Source of the DNA: Hyphomicrobiales bacterium
Lineage (GTDB): Bacteria; Pseudomonadota; Alphaproteobacteria; Rhizobiales; Xanthobacteraceae
Length of the DNA: 54,616 bases
Assembly: GCA_021323775.1 (NCBI GenBank)
Contig: JAJPKK010000078.1
Location: 1 to 54,616 of the forward strand
Direction of reading: 5' to 3'
The translations under genes were made by a program, and so were the position numbers. Position 1 is the stretch's first letter. Every line of letters begins with the position of its first letter. Below are positions 24,818 to 33,470 of the stretch, piece by piece. The notes below the pieces were generated by a model. It ran no database searches. It saw only the letters and a list, made by a program, of their open reading frames with translations, and was not told the DNA's origin.

Positions 24818-25012
24818 ATGAGCGTCGCCGACCAGATCGACCAGCTCCGTGGATACCCGTCCGAAGCGCCAGATGCGTTCCGGGGGCAACTTGAGCGTGC
24901 GCGCCTTTGCAGGGAGCAAATGGATGGGCAGATCGCTCCTGTGAAAGGCGTCGACCGATCCGGGGAGCTTGTCCCCCTGCCGCGTCCAACGATATTGCGC
25001 TCAGCGTGCTGA
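24818..25012 (+). CDS. Small ORF coupled to the SDH proteinase (unknown)
   Basis: 64 aa from ATG 24818. The strong GAGGAGGAT Shine-Dalgarno overlaps the proteinase stop codon, so the two should be co-translated. The sequence begins MSVADQIDQLRGYPSEAPDAF and is helical for about 35 residues; after that it becomes Pro/Arg-rich and ends inside the start region of the next gene, as if the natural C-terminus were lost at a junction. It could be a real partner of the proteinase or a truncated remnant. Confidence 0.4.
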   Translation: MSVADQIDQLRGYPSEAPDAFRGQLERARLCREQMDGQIAPVKGVDRSGELVPLPRPTILRSAC

Positions 25013-25986
25013 CCCGTCGCGCCGTCCTTGCCGCCTCGGCCGCCGCCGCGATCGGCGGCGCTCCGCAGCGCAGCCGCGCGCAAGTGCTGAGAAAGACCCT
25101 TCACATCGTTGTCGGATTTCCGGCCGGCGGGGCGACCGATCTGATCGCCCGCATCCTGGCTGAGAGGCTGCGCGGCCGCTACGCGCCGGCCGCGATCATC
25201 GAGAACAAGCCCGGAGGGGCGGCGCGGGTCGCGGTCGATTACATCAAGAATGCCGACCCTGACGGCAGCGAATTTCTGTTCACGCCGGATTTTCCGATCA
25301 CCGTCTATCCGCACAGCTTCCGCACGCTGAGTTACGATCCGCTGCGCGACCTTGTGCCGGTCGCCCCGGTGTCGCGATCGACGTTGACGTTCGTGATCGG
25401 CCCCGCCGTGCCTCCTGAGGTCACGTCGCTTAAGGAATTCATCGCCTGGTGCAAGGCCAATCCGGACAAGGCGATCTTCGCCACCACGGCGGCCGGCAGC
25501 ACCACGCATTTCATCGGCGTCATGCTGGCGAACGCGGCCGGCGTCCAGTTGAGCCCGGTGCACTACCGCGGCGGCGCTCCCTCATTGCAGGATCTCATCG
25601 GCGGCCACGTGCCGGCGAGCGTCAATCCGATCGGCGAGACGTTGCCGCAGGCCGCATCCGGAAAAATCCGCATCCTGGCGGTGGCGAGCGCCGAGCGGTC
25701 GAAATTCTTGCCGCAGGTTCCGACCATGCGCGAGGCCGGCTACAACGTCGTCGTCGAAACCTGGCTCGGCGCCTTCGCGCCCGCCAAGACGCCGCCCGCG
25801 GCGGTGCGGGCCCTCAACGCGGCGATCAGCGAGGCCGTCAGGTCGCCCGAGATGAACGAAAGCCTCTCCAAGATCGGCTACGAGGCGAAATTCCAGTCGC
25901 CCGAAGAATTCGCCGCCACGGTGAGGGCTGATTTGGAGCGCTGGGGGCCGGTCGTAAAAGCTTCGGGCTTTGTGGCGGAGGAGTAG
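25006..25986 (+). CDS. Bug/TctC-family tricarboxylate-type solute-binding protein
   Basis: 326 aa from GTG 25006, the start that gives the usual family length; a longer ORF begins at 24907. The N-terminus VLTRRAVLAASAAAAIGGAP looks like a Tat or Sec signal. Family blocks are IVVGFPAGGATDLIARILA (about 35-53), IIENKPGGA, NADPDGSEFLFTP, a ligand-loop region ATTAAGSTTHFIGV, and the closing FAPAKTPPAAVRALNAAI. Bug proteins are periplasmic receptors for carboxylates. Orphan genes are common in beta- and alphaproteobacteria, and no TctAB permease is adjacent here. Substrate unknown. Confidence 0.85.
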   Translation: MLTRRAVLAASAAAAIGGAPQRSRAQVLRKTLHIVVGFPAGGATDLIARILAERLRGRYAPAAIIENKPGGAARVAVDYIKNADPDGSEFLFTPDFPITVYPHSFRTLSYDPLRDLVPVAPVSRSTLTFVIGPAVPPEVTSLKEFIAWCKANPDKAIFATTAAGSTTHFIGVMLANAAGVQLSPVHYRGGAPSLQDLIGGHVPASVNPIGETLPQAASGKIRILAVASAERSKFLPQVPTMREAGYNVVVETWLGAFAPAKTPPAAVRALNAAISEAVRSPEMNESLSKIGYEAKFQSPEEFAATVRADLERWGPVVKASGFVAEE

Positions 25987-26033
25987 TCGATCCGTGAAGT
26001 CCGCGCAGGGCGGGCAAAGGTCTGTCGGCGAGA

Positions 26034-27230
26034 CTACGACGCGCTGCCGCCGCGGAGCCAGCCGCGGGCGCGGTCGCCGTAGACCTCGAAGCCTTCCTCT
26101 GTCACCGCCACCGTATCCTCAAGCTTGATGAAGCCGCGGCGGGGGTGCAGCAGCGTCGTTTCCACGGAAATCACCATGCCGGCCTCGAGCGGACGATGAG
26201 CGTCGTCGTCGCTGTACGGCGCCGGACCGCTGCTGGTGAGCCGCGGCGCTTCATGGCTGACGAGGCCCATGCCATGGGCGAGAAAATGCAGGTGATTGTG
26301 CTGCCGTGACCGGCGCACCAAGGGCTCCGCCGCCGCATAGATCTCGCCGCCCATGACGCCGGCCTTGATCGGCCTGAATGCGGCGCGCTGGATTTGCTCT
26401 ATTTCGGCGAGCAGCTCGTCGAGTTCTGCGTCGGGCTCGCCCAATATCGCCATCCGGGCGACGTCGCCGATGTAACCGTGGTAATTGCCGCCGGAATCGA
26501 GCGACAGCACGTCGCCCTGTTCCCATTTTTGCTCGGAAGGCGCGCGGTTGTGGCTCGCGCCGGCGGCGATCAGGCAATATTCGAATGTGAGGCCGCGATT
26601 GGTCTCCTCGCGGCGCAACGCCTCCGTCAGCTCGCGCTTGGTGGTCCCGGCCCCGTGCTTTTCGACCACCGCCAGCATCGAATCGATGACGCGATCCGAG
26701 GCGATGCGCAGCTTCTCCAGTTCCTCGGCGCTTTTGCGGGCGCGCTGCCGCTCCAGCACAATGAGAGCGTCGACGATTTCGGCATCCGGGAAAGCGGCGC
26801 GCAACGCGAGGCCGGCGTCGAGCGGGAGAAAGGCCGTCTCCGCGCCGATGCGGCGCGGCCGCAGATCGAGCCGCCGGATATGGTGGATCGCTTTTTGTAT
26901 GGCATCAACAGAGCCCGACGAGGAGGTCTGTGCGGTCGCAACCCAGAACGGCGCGATTTCCTTCTGATAGCCTTCCAGCCGGTGCCCGAAATAGGCGGCC
27001 TTGTCCACGGCGCCCTTGACGTAGACGAAAACCGGCAGATAGCGGCTCACCCCCATGGCGTCCATGTAATCAAAGAAGAGCGCGCGGTGGCCGCCGAGCA
27101 GATATTGGACATTGTGCTTGGAGGTCGCGACAAGCGCGTCGAGGCCGGCCTCGTCCATGAGGCGATCGAGCCGGCTGGCATCAAACGGGACGCGCGATCG
27201 GAGGTCGGAAGGCCTGGCTTGCGTGAGCAT
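26034..27230 (-). CDS. M24-family metallopeptidase (Xaa-Pro peptidase/creatinase-like)
   Basis: 398 aa reading leftward from ATG 27230, which has GAGGGAGC upstream; a longer frame to 27380 lacks support. The N-terminal creatinase-like domain holds VATSKHNVQYLLGGHRALFF. The pita-bread catalytic domain shows the five metal ligands: Asp245 (LSLDSGGNY), Asp256 (GDVARM), His319 (FLAHGMGL), Glu357 (ISVETTL), Glu371 (IKLEDTV). Likely cytoplasmic, hydrolysing prolyl peptides or an amide substrate; the exact substrate cannot be told. Convergent with the Bug protein, divergent from the Fe-S protein. Confidence 0.85.
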   Translation of the reverse strand: MLTQARPSDLRSRVPFDASRLDRLMDEAGLDALVATSKHNVQYLLGGHRALFFDYMDAMGVSRYLPVFVYVKGAVDKAAYFGHRLEGYQKEIAPFWVATAQTSSSGSVDAIQKAIHHIRRLDLRPRRIGAETAFLPLDAGLALRAAFPDAEIVDALIVLERQRARKSAEELEKLRIASDRVIDSMLAVVEKHGAGTTKRELTEALRREETNRGLTFEYCLIAAGASHNRAPSEQKWEQGDVLSLDSGGNYHGYIGDVARMAILGEPDAELDELLAEIEQIQRAAFRPIKAGVMGGEIYAAAEPLVRRSRQHNHLHFLAHGMGLVSHEAPRLTSSGPAPYSDDDAHRPLEAGMVISVETTLLHPRRGFIKLEDTVAVTEEGFEVYGDRARGWLRGGSAS

Positions 27231-27276
27231 ATTCGCTGCTCCCTCTGGCGCGTTGCGGCGTACGGGCCGTCGCAGG

Positions 27277-27301
27277 GCGGATTGGCGCAGCGTAATCCGC
27301 C
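27277..27301. repeat. Palindromic repeat GGCGGATT ... AATCCGCC
   Basis: Perfect 8-bp arms (27277-27284 and 27294-27301) in the divergent gap between the M24 peptidase and the Fe-S protein. A widespread intergenic repeat style in rhizobial genomes. Confidence 0.6.
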
Positions 27302-27480
27302 GAGCCGCGGCGCGGCTACGCCTTTCCCGTGTCGCCCGGGCCGCTTCAGGGCCCGGCGGCAGTTTCACCCGGCCCAGCATACCTCACGGCCGGTAAGCCG
27401 GAAACGTCCTGTGGGCCAGATGCGTTTCTCATCGCTGAGGGCGCGCCGCATCCGTTGCCGAAGCACGCGAACGGCGTACA

Positions 27481-28863
27481 ATGTCGTTGAAGACGATCAA
27501 CCTCCGGACGTGCGCCATGGGCAATTTCTTTGAGGACGCGTTGGCTGGCCGCGTCCAGGAGATCATGGATGCGTGCACGCGGTGCGGCAAATGCGTCGAG
27601 GTCTGCCCGGTCAAGACTCCGGCCGGCGTGACGGCATCGCCGCACGAGGTGGTGTCCGGCGTGATCGACATTCTGCGCGACGGCGACGGCCCCGAAGCAT
27701 CGCGGCGTTGGGCGTCCACCTGCATGCTCACCGGGGACTGCATCGCGGCCTGCGATTATGGCGTCAACCCGCGTTTCATGCTCACATTGGCCCGCCTGGC
27801 CATGACCAGGGCGGAGACCGGGCCGCGCGAGCAGCGCCGGCGCGGCGTCGAGGCGTTTCGCAAGCTCAATCGCGATGTCACGGTCGAGTCGCGCATGCAG
27901 CTTGAGGATGAGCTTCTGGCGCGGCTCGGTCAGAAGCCCGCTGCCGCCTCCGCCCGTGAGGACCTGGACGCATCGCCCGCGCCGGATTTCGTGTTCTATA
28001 CCGGCTGCAATCTGTTAAAGACGCCGCACATCGCCTTGCTGGCGCTCGATATCATGGACGCGCTTGGCGTCACCTATCAGGTCATGGGCGGGCCGACGCA
28101 CTGCTGCGGCATCGGTCAGTTGCGGGCCGGAGACACTGCGGTTTCCGCCAACATGGCGGAAACCACCCTCAGGAAGCTCGCCCGTTCCGGGCGGGTGCTG
28201 ACGTGGTGCGCGAGCTGTCAGGTCCAATTCACCGAAGTGATGCTGCCGGCCTATGAACGGCAAGTCGGCAGCCGTCCCTTCGAAATGACGCCATTCATGC
28301 GCTATCTCGGCAGTCGCCTGGAAGACTTGCGGCCGCTCTTGCGCCTGCCGGTGCCGATGCGCGCGGCGCTGCACCGCCATCCCGGCATTCCGGGCGTGGT
28401 CGAGGCCGCTGTCGCGCTGTTGACCGCTGTGCCGGGCATCGAGCTTGTCGATCTCGGCCAGCCTGCCATCGGGCTGATGAGCAATGCGCTGCGGACCTTG
28501 CCGGATTACAAGAAGAAGCTTCAGCTTGCCGAACTCGAAGCGGCGCGCGACGCGGGCGTCGACGCGCTGGTCGCCGTCTACCACGTCGATCACCGCGAGT
28601 TGTGCGCGCACGAGCGCGACTGGCCATTCCGCATTATCAATGTGCTGGAAGTGATCGGCGCCAGCATGGGCATTGCCTATCCGGACCACTACAAGCGGCT
28701 GAAGCTCCTCCAGGACGTCGACCTCGTCATGGCGGAATGCCGCGGTCTCCTCGCCCATCATGGCATCGCGGAAGAAACCGCACGGGCAGCCATCAGGGCG
28801 ATGCTCGACGAACAGCCGCTGCCGCTTCAGCGCCGGCCGGACGCAAACGCGGCCCGGAATTGA
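27481..28863 (+). CDS. (Fe-S)-binding CCG-domain oxidoreductase subunit (HdrD/GlpC-like)
   Basis: 460 aa from ATG 27481 (ATG 27517 is an alternative start). Residues 32-42 hold C-x2-C-x2-C-x3-C-P (CTRCGKCVEVCP), a 4Fe-4S site. Cys81, Cys87 and Cys91 form a second, incomplete-looking cluster. Two cysteine-rich CCG-type regions follow: YTGCNLLKTPHIA ... THCCGIG (about 178-215) and TWCASCQVQF. This resembles heterodisulfide reductase subunit D and the glycolate/glycerol-3-phosphate dehydrogenase C subunits, which pass electrons from a flavoprotein to quinone. No flavin subunit is adjacent, so the partner is unknown. Probably cytoplasmic or membrane-peripheral. Confidence 0.8.
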   Translation: MSLKTINLRTCAMGNFFEDALAGRVQEIMDACTRCGKCVEVCPVKTPAGVTASPHEVVSGVIDILRDGDGPEASRRWASTCMLTGDCIAACDYGVNPRFMLTLARLAMTRAETGPREQRRRGVEAFRKLNRDVTVESRMQLEDELLARLGQKPAAASAREDLDASPAPDFVFYTGCNLLKTPHIALLALDIMDALGVTYQVMGGPTHCCGIGQLRAGDTAVSANMAETTLRKLARSGRVLTWCASCQVQFTEVMLPAYERQVGSRPFEMTPFMRYLGSRLEDLRPLLRLPVPMRAALHRHPGIPGVVEAAVALLTAVPGIELVDLGQPAIGLMSNALRTLPDYKKKLQLAELEAARDAGVDALVAVYHVDHRELCAHERDWPFRIINVLEVIGASMGIAYPDHYKRLKLLQDVDLVMAECRGLLAHHGIAEETARAAIRAMLDEQPLPLQRRPDANAARN

Positions 28864-28890
28864 TTCGGGGGATACCCGCAGGGCTTCGTG

Positions 28891-28979
28891 TAGCCCGGGT
28901 TGAGCGGCAGCGAAACCCGGGAACGGCGGTACGTCCTGGCACGGCCGTCCCGGATTTCGCTGCGCTCAATCCGGGCTGC
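28891..28979. repeat. Dispersed repeat, TAGCCCGGG / AATCCGGGCT family
   Basis: TAGCCCGGGTTGAGCGGC faces TCCCGGATTTCGCTGCGC and CAATCCGGGCTGC with opposite polarity; same family as 7249-7336 and 16030-16112. It lies in the 363-nt gap 28864-29226. The rest of that gap holds an AT-richer stretch (29000-29150) that probably contains the cysK promoter, and an imperfect inverted repeat CCCCTCCCTGCC / GGCAGGGGAGGGG (29167-29210) just before cysK. No gene was seen in the gap. Confidence 0.6.
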
Positions 28980-29226
28980 GGTCCTGCGCCTGGCAAGGTG
29001 AACGAACGGAAAAATGTCCGCGCTCCATCGCGAGCGAAACCTCCCCTAACTAAGCCCGTGAAGCTAAAGGCGATATGTGCTACACCGCGCCAATTTTCGG
29101 GGCGATTTTGCTGCAACTTGTAGCCGTCTTGTTTCCCCGATAGGGTCGACGCCGGCCTGAATGTCTCCCCTCCCTGCCGATCCCCGCATGCCGGGCGGGC
29201 AGGGGAGGGGCCGAGATCAAAGCATC

Positions 29227-30264
29227 ATGCAAATCCGCGATGGAATTACCGAGGCGATCGGCAACACCCCGCTCATCAAGCTCAAGCGCGCATCGGAGCA
29301 GACCGGCTGCACCATTCTTGGCAAGGCCGAATTCATGAATCCCGGCCAGTCAGTCAAGGATCGCGCCGCGCTGTTCATCATCGAGCATGCTGTGAAAAGC
29401 GGCGAGCTGCGCCCCGGCGGCGTCATCGTCGAGGGCACCGCCGGCAACACCGGCATCGGCCTTGCCCTGGTGGGCAATGCGCTCGGCTTCCGCAGCGTCA
29501 TCGTCATTCCGGACACCCAGAGCCAGGAGAAGAAGGACACGCTGCGCCTTTGCGGCGCCGAGCTCGTCGAAGTGCCGGCGGTTCCGTATGCGAATCCCAA
29601 TAACTATGTGAAGGTTTCCGGCCGGCTTGCCGAGCAGTTGGCGAAGACGGAGCCGAACGGAGCGATCTGGGCCAACCAGTTCGACAATGTCGCCAACCGC
29701 GACGGCCATGTGCAGACGACCGGCCCCGAGATCTGGAACCAGACCGACGGCAAGATCGATGGCTTCACCTGCGCAGTCGGCACCGGCGGAACGCTCGCCG
29801 GGGTCGGCATCGCCCTCAAGGAGCGCAACCGGTCCATCAAGATTGCTCTCGCCGATCCGTTCGGCGCCGCGCTCTACAGCTATTACACGACAGGCGTGCT
29901 CAAAGCCGAAGGCTCCTCGATTACCGAAGGCATCGGACAAGGCCGCATCACCAGGAACCTCGAAGGAGCGCCGATCGACATTGCCTACCGGATTCCTGAT
30001 GAGGAGGCGGTGGCGCTCATTTTCGATCTGCTGGAGCATGAGGGCCTCTGTCTCGGCGGGTCGTCGGGAATCAACGTTGCCGGCGCGATCCGGCTTGCGC
30101 GCGATCTCGGGCCGGGGCATACCGTCGTGACCATTCTTGCCGATTACGGCACGCGCTATCAGACGCGGCTCTTCAACCCGGAATTCCTGCGCAGCAAAGG
30201 CTTGCCGGTTCCCTCCTGGCTGGAGCGCAGATCGACCCTCAGGATCCCGTTCGAGCCGGCGTAA
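29227..30264 (+). CDS. cysK: Cysteine synthase A (O-acetylserine sulfhydrylase)
   Basis: 345 aa from ATG 29227. A PLP enzyme that makes L-cysteine from O-acetylserine and sulfide. Visible marks are IGNTPLIKLK (11-20), PLP-binding Lys44 in NPGQSVKDR, the asparagine loop GTAGNTGIG, the phosphate loop GTGGTLAGVG, and LGGSSGINV near the C-terminus. The fold-type II layout is complete. sseA follows 29 nt downstream on the same strand, so the two may form a cysteine/sulfur operon. Confidence 0.9.
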   Translation: MQIRDGITEAIGNTPLIKLKRASEQTGCTILGKAEFMNPGQSVKDRAALFIIEHAVKSGELRPGGVIVEGTAGNTGIGLALVGNALGFRSVIVIPDTQSQEKKDTLRLCGAELVEVPAVPYANPNNYVKVSGRLAEQLAKTEPNGAIWANQFDNVANRDGHVQTTGPEIWNQTDGKIDGFTCAVGTGGTLAGVGIALKERNRSIKIALADPFGAALYSYYTTGVLKAEGSSITEGIGQGRITRNLEGAPIDIAYRIPDEEAVALIFDLLEHEGLCLGGSSGINVAGAIRLARDLGPGHTVVTILADYGTRYQTRLFNPEFLRSKGLPVPSWLERRSTLRIPFEPA

Positions 30265-30293
30265 CGGCGCCGGTCGGTGAGTAGCAGGACATA

Positions 30294-31160
30294 ATGATCG
30301 TTCCTCCTCCGCATCCCGTTTCAAAATGGCTGGTCACCACCGAGTGGCTTGCCGCTAATCTTGGCGCACCCGGGCTGGTCGTGCTCGACGGCTCGTTTTA
30401 TCTGCCAGCGATGAACCGGGATGCGGCGGCTGAATATCTGGCCGGGCACATCCCCGGCGCAATCCGCTTCGATATCGACGATATCGCCGATCATTCGACT
30501 GATCTGCCTCATATGCTGCCGTCGCCCGCGGACTTCGCGGTCGCGGCCGGCAAACTCGGCGTCGGCGATCAAGACACCATCATTGCGTATGACGGCTACG
30601 GCATCTTTTCATCGCCGCGCGTGTGGTTCACGTTCCGCCTGTTCGGCGCCGACAATGTCTATGTCCTCGAAGGCGGCCTTCCCAAGTGGAAAGCGGAAGG
30701 CCGGCCGCTCGAAAGCGGGCCGGTCACGCGTCCGCCCAAGACATTTGCGGCGCGCCGGCGCGGCGACATCGTTGCCTCGCTCGCCCGGGTGCAGCAGGCT
30801 CTCGCTTCTCACAGCGCGCAGATTGTCGATGCGCGGTCCGCGGAGCGCTTTCGCGGCGAAGCGCCGGAGCCGCGGCCGGGCGTCCGCGCCGGCCACATTC
30901 CGGGCTCCTGCAACGTGCCGCACAGTTCGGTCGTGAAAGACGGATTGCTGCTGCCGCCCGACGACCTGAGCAAAGCCTTCGCGGCCGGCGGCGTCGACCT
31001 TGACAAGCCAATCATAACGAGCTGCGGGTCGGGCGTATCCGCCGCAATCCTGTGGCTCGCCCTCGACGCCATCGGCAAAGAGCCCGCCGCCCTCTATGAC
31101 GGCTCGTGGTCGGAATGGGGCGCGCGAAATGACCTGCCGGTCGCGACGGGGGCGGGATGA
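30294..31160 (+). CDS. sseA: 3-mercaptopyruvate sulfurtransferase (rhodanese family)
   Basis: 288 aa from ATG 30294. Two tandem rhodanese domains. The N-terminal inactive domain has YLAGHIPGAIRFDIDDIAD (48-66). The C-terminal domain has GHIPGSCNVPH and the active loop C-G-S-G-V-S with catalytic Cys244; the C-G-S/T-G-V-T/S loop favours mercaptopyruvate over thiosulfate. No signal peptide, hence cytoplasmic. It moves sulfane sulfur from 3-mercaptopyruvate, a cysteine catabolite, which fits its place next to cysK. Confidence 0.9.
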   Translation: MIVPPPHPVSKWLVTTEWLAANLGAPGLVVLDGSFYLPAMNRDAAAEYLAGHIPGAIRFDIDDIADHSTDLPHMLPSPADFAVAAGKLGVGDQDTIIAYDGYGIFSSPRVWFTFRLFGADNVYVLEGGLPKWKAEGRPLESGPVTRPPKTFAARRRGDIVASLARVQQALASHSAQIVDARSAERFRGEAPEPRPGVRAGHIPGSCNVPHSSVVKDGLLLPPDDLSKAFAAGGVDLDKPIITSCGSGVSAAILWLALDAIGKEPAALYDGSWSEWGARNDLPVATGAG

Positions 31161-31278
31161 CGGCTTCAGTTGAGCCGCGCCGTCAACATTGACTAGACGC
31201 GGATTGTGCTTTTTTCGTTGTGGTACTTCGGCGGAGTGAGACAAAGATACAACGTGCACGGGCAAGGAGTGCAAGTCT

Positions 31279-31653
31279 ATGAGTCCCGAAAGCAGCGAAA
31301 AGCTTCTCGCGAAGGAGCGTGCGCCCGGCCGGCGTTACGATCTTTATTGGGGCCAGCCCTCCGAGACCTTCGTGGACGGTGTGGGGGGCATCTTGATGAG
31401 TACCTCGGTCTCGAAGATAGATTTTTACAAGACAACGAAGAGCGAACCGGACCCGGAGGCCCCTGGCGAGCCGCTAGAAACGCGAGAAGTTGTATGTAGG
31501 GTCATCCTCCCGACACCGCAGCTGGTTGAATTTGTTATTAACCAGATTGCAGGGATGACGGCACACCAACAGCCGTTGATCGAAGCGTTTGAAAAGCAGA
31601 CGGAAGCGATTAAGACTTTGCTAAAAAGGATATCGCCGAGTGAAAACGCCTAG
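31279..31653 (+). CDS. Cassette gene A, DUF3467-like small protein
   Basis: 124 aa from ATG 31279. The segment TREVVCRVILPTPQLVEFVINQI (about 68-90), preceded by SKIDFYKTT, resembles the DUF3467 pattern (hydrophobic strand, charged strand, then R-V-x-x-x-P and a helix), but the resemblance is weak. No enzyme motif or membrane segment. It overlaps gene B by 14 nt and is clearly less GC-rich than cysK/sseA, which suggests horizontal origin. First gene of a three-gene overlapping cassette. Confidence 0.6.
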   Translation: MSPESSEKLLAKERAPGRRYDLYWGQPSETFVDGVGGILMSTSVSKIDFYKTTKSEPDPEAPGEPLETREVVCRVILPTPQLVEFVINQIAGMTAHQQPLIEAFEKQTEAIKTLLKRISPSENA

Positions 31654-32125
31654 CTCATTTTCGTTGGAAATTCGGGGCACGGGAACTGCCCTGGGGGTGC
31701 CGTCTTTCCTGGGCTCGTTCGAGGCGGAATATTCCTTTGCAATGGTGCCCAATTGGGACGGTCGTGGCGCGGTGGAGTTGACGCGAGATGTGGTCAATTT
31801 GGCCGACCGGCTTGTACGCAATTACGCTTCGACCAGTTGTCTCCAGGAGGTCACTCCGGGAAGAGATGGCTCGCTGTCCCTAACGTGGGATGATGGTCGA
31901 GGTAACTATGTCTATCTCGACGTGGGTCCCCAACAAACTCTGCACCTGTTTTATGAAGTGATTGGTCATCCGAAGTGGGAGGGGGTATCAGTTGCGAGCG
32001 ATAAGCGCATCCTTAAAGAAATGGCGCGCGCTTTTGGCTTCCTTCGTCCGAAGATGTTTTTTGCGCCTATTTTCATTCCTGCCGGCGACTCCAACGTTAT
32101 TGGACGGCTCCAGCCGATCTGGTGA
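31640..32125 (+). CDS. Cassette gene B, unknown protein
   Basis: 161 aa from GTG 31640, with AAAAAGGA upstream inside gene A; translation is coupled to gene A by the overlap. Beta-rich: GDGR-type turns, then SLSLTWDDGRGNYVYLDVG and LHLFYEVIGHP. The central layout (...DGSLSLTWDD..., strand, strand) recalls small hypothetical proteins often seen in two- or three-gene accessory pairs, but I cannot name a family. No Cys-rich or catalytic pattern. Confidence 0.6.
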   Translation: MKTPSSFSLEIRGTGTALGVPSFLGSFEAEYSFAMVPNWDGRGAVELTRDVVNLADRLVRNYASTSCLQEVTPGRDGSLSLTWDDGRGNYVYLDVGPQQTLHLFYEVIGHPKWEGVSVASDKRILKEMARAFGFLRPKMFFAPIFIPAGDSNVIGRLQPIW

Positions 32126-32618
32126 ACCATGGTTCTTGGCAGATAATCGAGACCACTGGTTGCGACACATCATTGAGGGGAACGCTGTCAAGGCTACGGC
32201 CCCTCGCGTCAGGCCGCGATATATTCAAGACTGTCTTGAGCCGGTCGTGGGCCGCCCATGGCAGGCGGAGCTTTCGGGACGGCTTCTGAGCACAGCAGTC
32301 GACATAGCCGAACGAGCCCATACCGCCGCGGCTGCCTTAGGCAATCCTGCGGCTATAAGATTTCGTCACGTGATATACGTGAGCGTGGCTGTGGTTCGGC
32401 GAGACTCGAATTTGAATGTTTACGCAGAGCCGAATTGTGGCGACCATGCACACGCAAATTTTGTCGCGATGACTGTTCCGATGGCGCCCCAAATGACTAC
32501 TCCGCCTCAACCGCCAAAAGTAGCGCACGAGTTCGCCAAGCGCGTTGCAGCGTTATTTGACGTCTGCAATGCAGACGACCTTGCACCGTTAGAAAATTTA
32601 CGAGTGAGTCAAATTTAG
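32100..32618 (+). CDS. Cassette gene C, unknown protein
   Basis: About 172 aa if it starts at TTG 32100, overlapping gene B by 26 nt; the open frame extends further upstream without a better start, so the exact start is uncertain. The sequence is helical at first (DHWLRHIIEGNAVKATAPR), then TAVDIAERAHTAAAALG and HVIYVSVAVVRRDSNLNVY, ending with a Pro-rich loop (APQMTTPPQPPKVAHE) and a helix. No known motif. It ends 22 nt from the convergent aapP gene. Confidence 0.55.
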   Translation: MDGSSRSGEPWFLADNRDHWLRHIIEGNAVKATAPRVRPRYIQDCLEPVVGRPWQAELSGRLLSTAVDIAERAHTAAAALGNPAAIRFRHVIYVSVAVVRRDSNLNVYAEPNCGDHAHANFVAMTVPMAPQMTTPPQPPKVAHEFAKRVAALFDVCNADDLAPLENLRVSQI

Positions 32619-32640
32619 CTGGCCGGAAGCGAGCGGCGAC

Positions 32641-33363
32641 TTAATGCAAGATCTGGCTCAGAAACAGCTTGGTGCGTTCGTGCTGCGGGCTGGCGAAAAA
32701 CGGCGCCGGCTCGTTGACTTCGATGATCTGGCCGGCATCCATGAACACGATGCGGTTGGCGACCTGCCGGGCGAAGGTCATCTCGTGGGTGACGACCAGC
32801 ATGGTCATGCCGTCGAGCGCGAGCGCCACCATGGTGTCGAGGACCTCCTTGACCATTTCCGGGTCGAGCGCCGAGGTCGGCTCATCGAACATCATGAGCT
32901 TCGGCGACATGCACAGCGCCCTCGCAATGGCCACACGCTGCTGCTGGCCGCCGGACAGCTGGTTCGGATATTTTCCCGCCTGTTCGGGAATCTTCACCCG
33001 CTCCAGAAAATGCATCGCGTGCTCTTCGGCTTTCCGTTTCGGCATGCCCTTCACCTGGATGGGCGCCAGCGTACAATTCTCGAGCACGGTGAGGTGGGGA
33101 AACAGGTTGAAATGCTGGAACACCATTCCGACCTCGCGCCGGATGGCGTCGACGCGCCGCACGTCGCGGGTAAGCGCCATGCCGTCCACCACGATCTCGC
33201 CGCGTTGAAAATCTTCAAGCCGGTTAATGCAGCGCAGCAATGTCGACTTGCCCGATCCGGACGGTCCGCAGATCACGATGCGTTCCCCGCGGCCCACCTT
33301 AAGATTGATATCGGCCAGCACGTGAAATTCGCCGAACCATTTGTGCAGTCCGGTGATTTCCAC
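32641..33363 (-). CDS. aapP: General L-amino-acid ABC transporter, ATP-binding subunit
   Basis: 240 aa starting at GTG 33363, which has AAGGAGGAGG 5 nt upstream. A longer frame to 33474 would add a Pro-rich stretch that is only translated repeat DNA, so it is rejected. Walker A is GPSGSGKST, the Q-loop lies in VFQHFNLFPH, the ABC signature is LSGGQQQR, Walker B is LMMFDEPTSALDPE, and the H-loop is VTHEM. Length and sequence match the polar amino-acid importer class. Last gene of the aapJQMP operon; it powers uptake by AapQ/AapM. Confidence 0.9.
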   Translation of the reverse strand: MEITGLHKWFGEFHVLADINLKVGRGERIVICGPSGSGKSTLLRCINRLEDFQRGEIVVDGMALTRDVRRVDAIRREVGMVFQHFNLFPHLTVLENCTLAPIQVKGMPKRKAEEHAMHFLERVKIPEQAGKYPNQLSGGQQQRVAIARALCMSPKLMMFDEPTSALDPEMVKEVLDTMVALALDGMTMLVVTHEMTFARQVANRIVFMDAGQIIEVNEPAPFFASPQHERTKLFLSQILH

Positions 33364-33404
33364 GGCAGCCTCCTCCTTGCCTTGCCCCGCTCGCACGGGA
33401 GGTG

Positions 33405-33460
33405 ATATCAATTTCCCTTCCCCCGCTTGCGGGGGAGGATAGGGAGGGGGTGCCGGGCGC
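33405..33460. repeat. Palindromic repeat CCCCCGC / GCGGGGG between aapM and aapP
   Basis: TCCCCCGC (33419-33426) and GCGGGGGA (33429-33436) form a tight stem flanked by CTTCC / GGAGG. Same family as the block inserted in the endolysin at 21795-22040. It sits in the intercistronic gap of the operon and may cause differential expression of aapP. Confidence 0.65.
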
Positions 33461-33470
33461 CCGCTCATGC

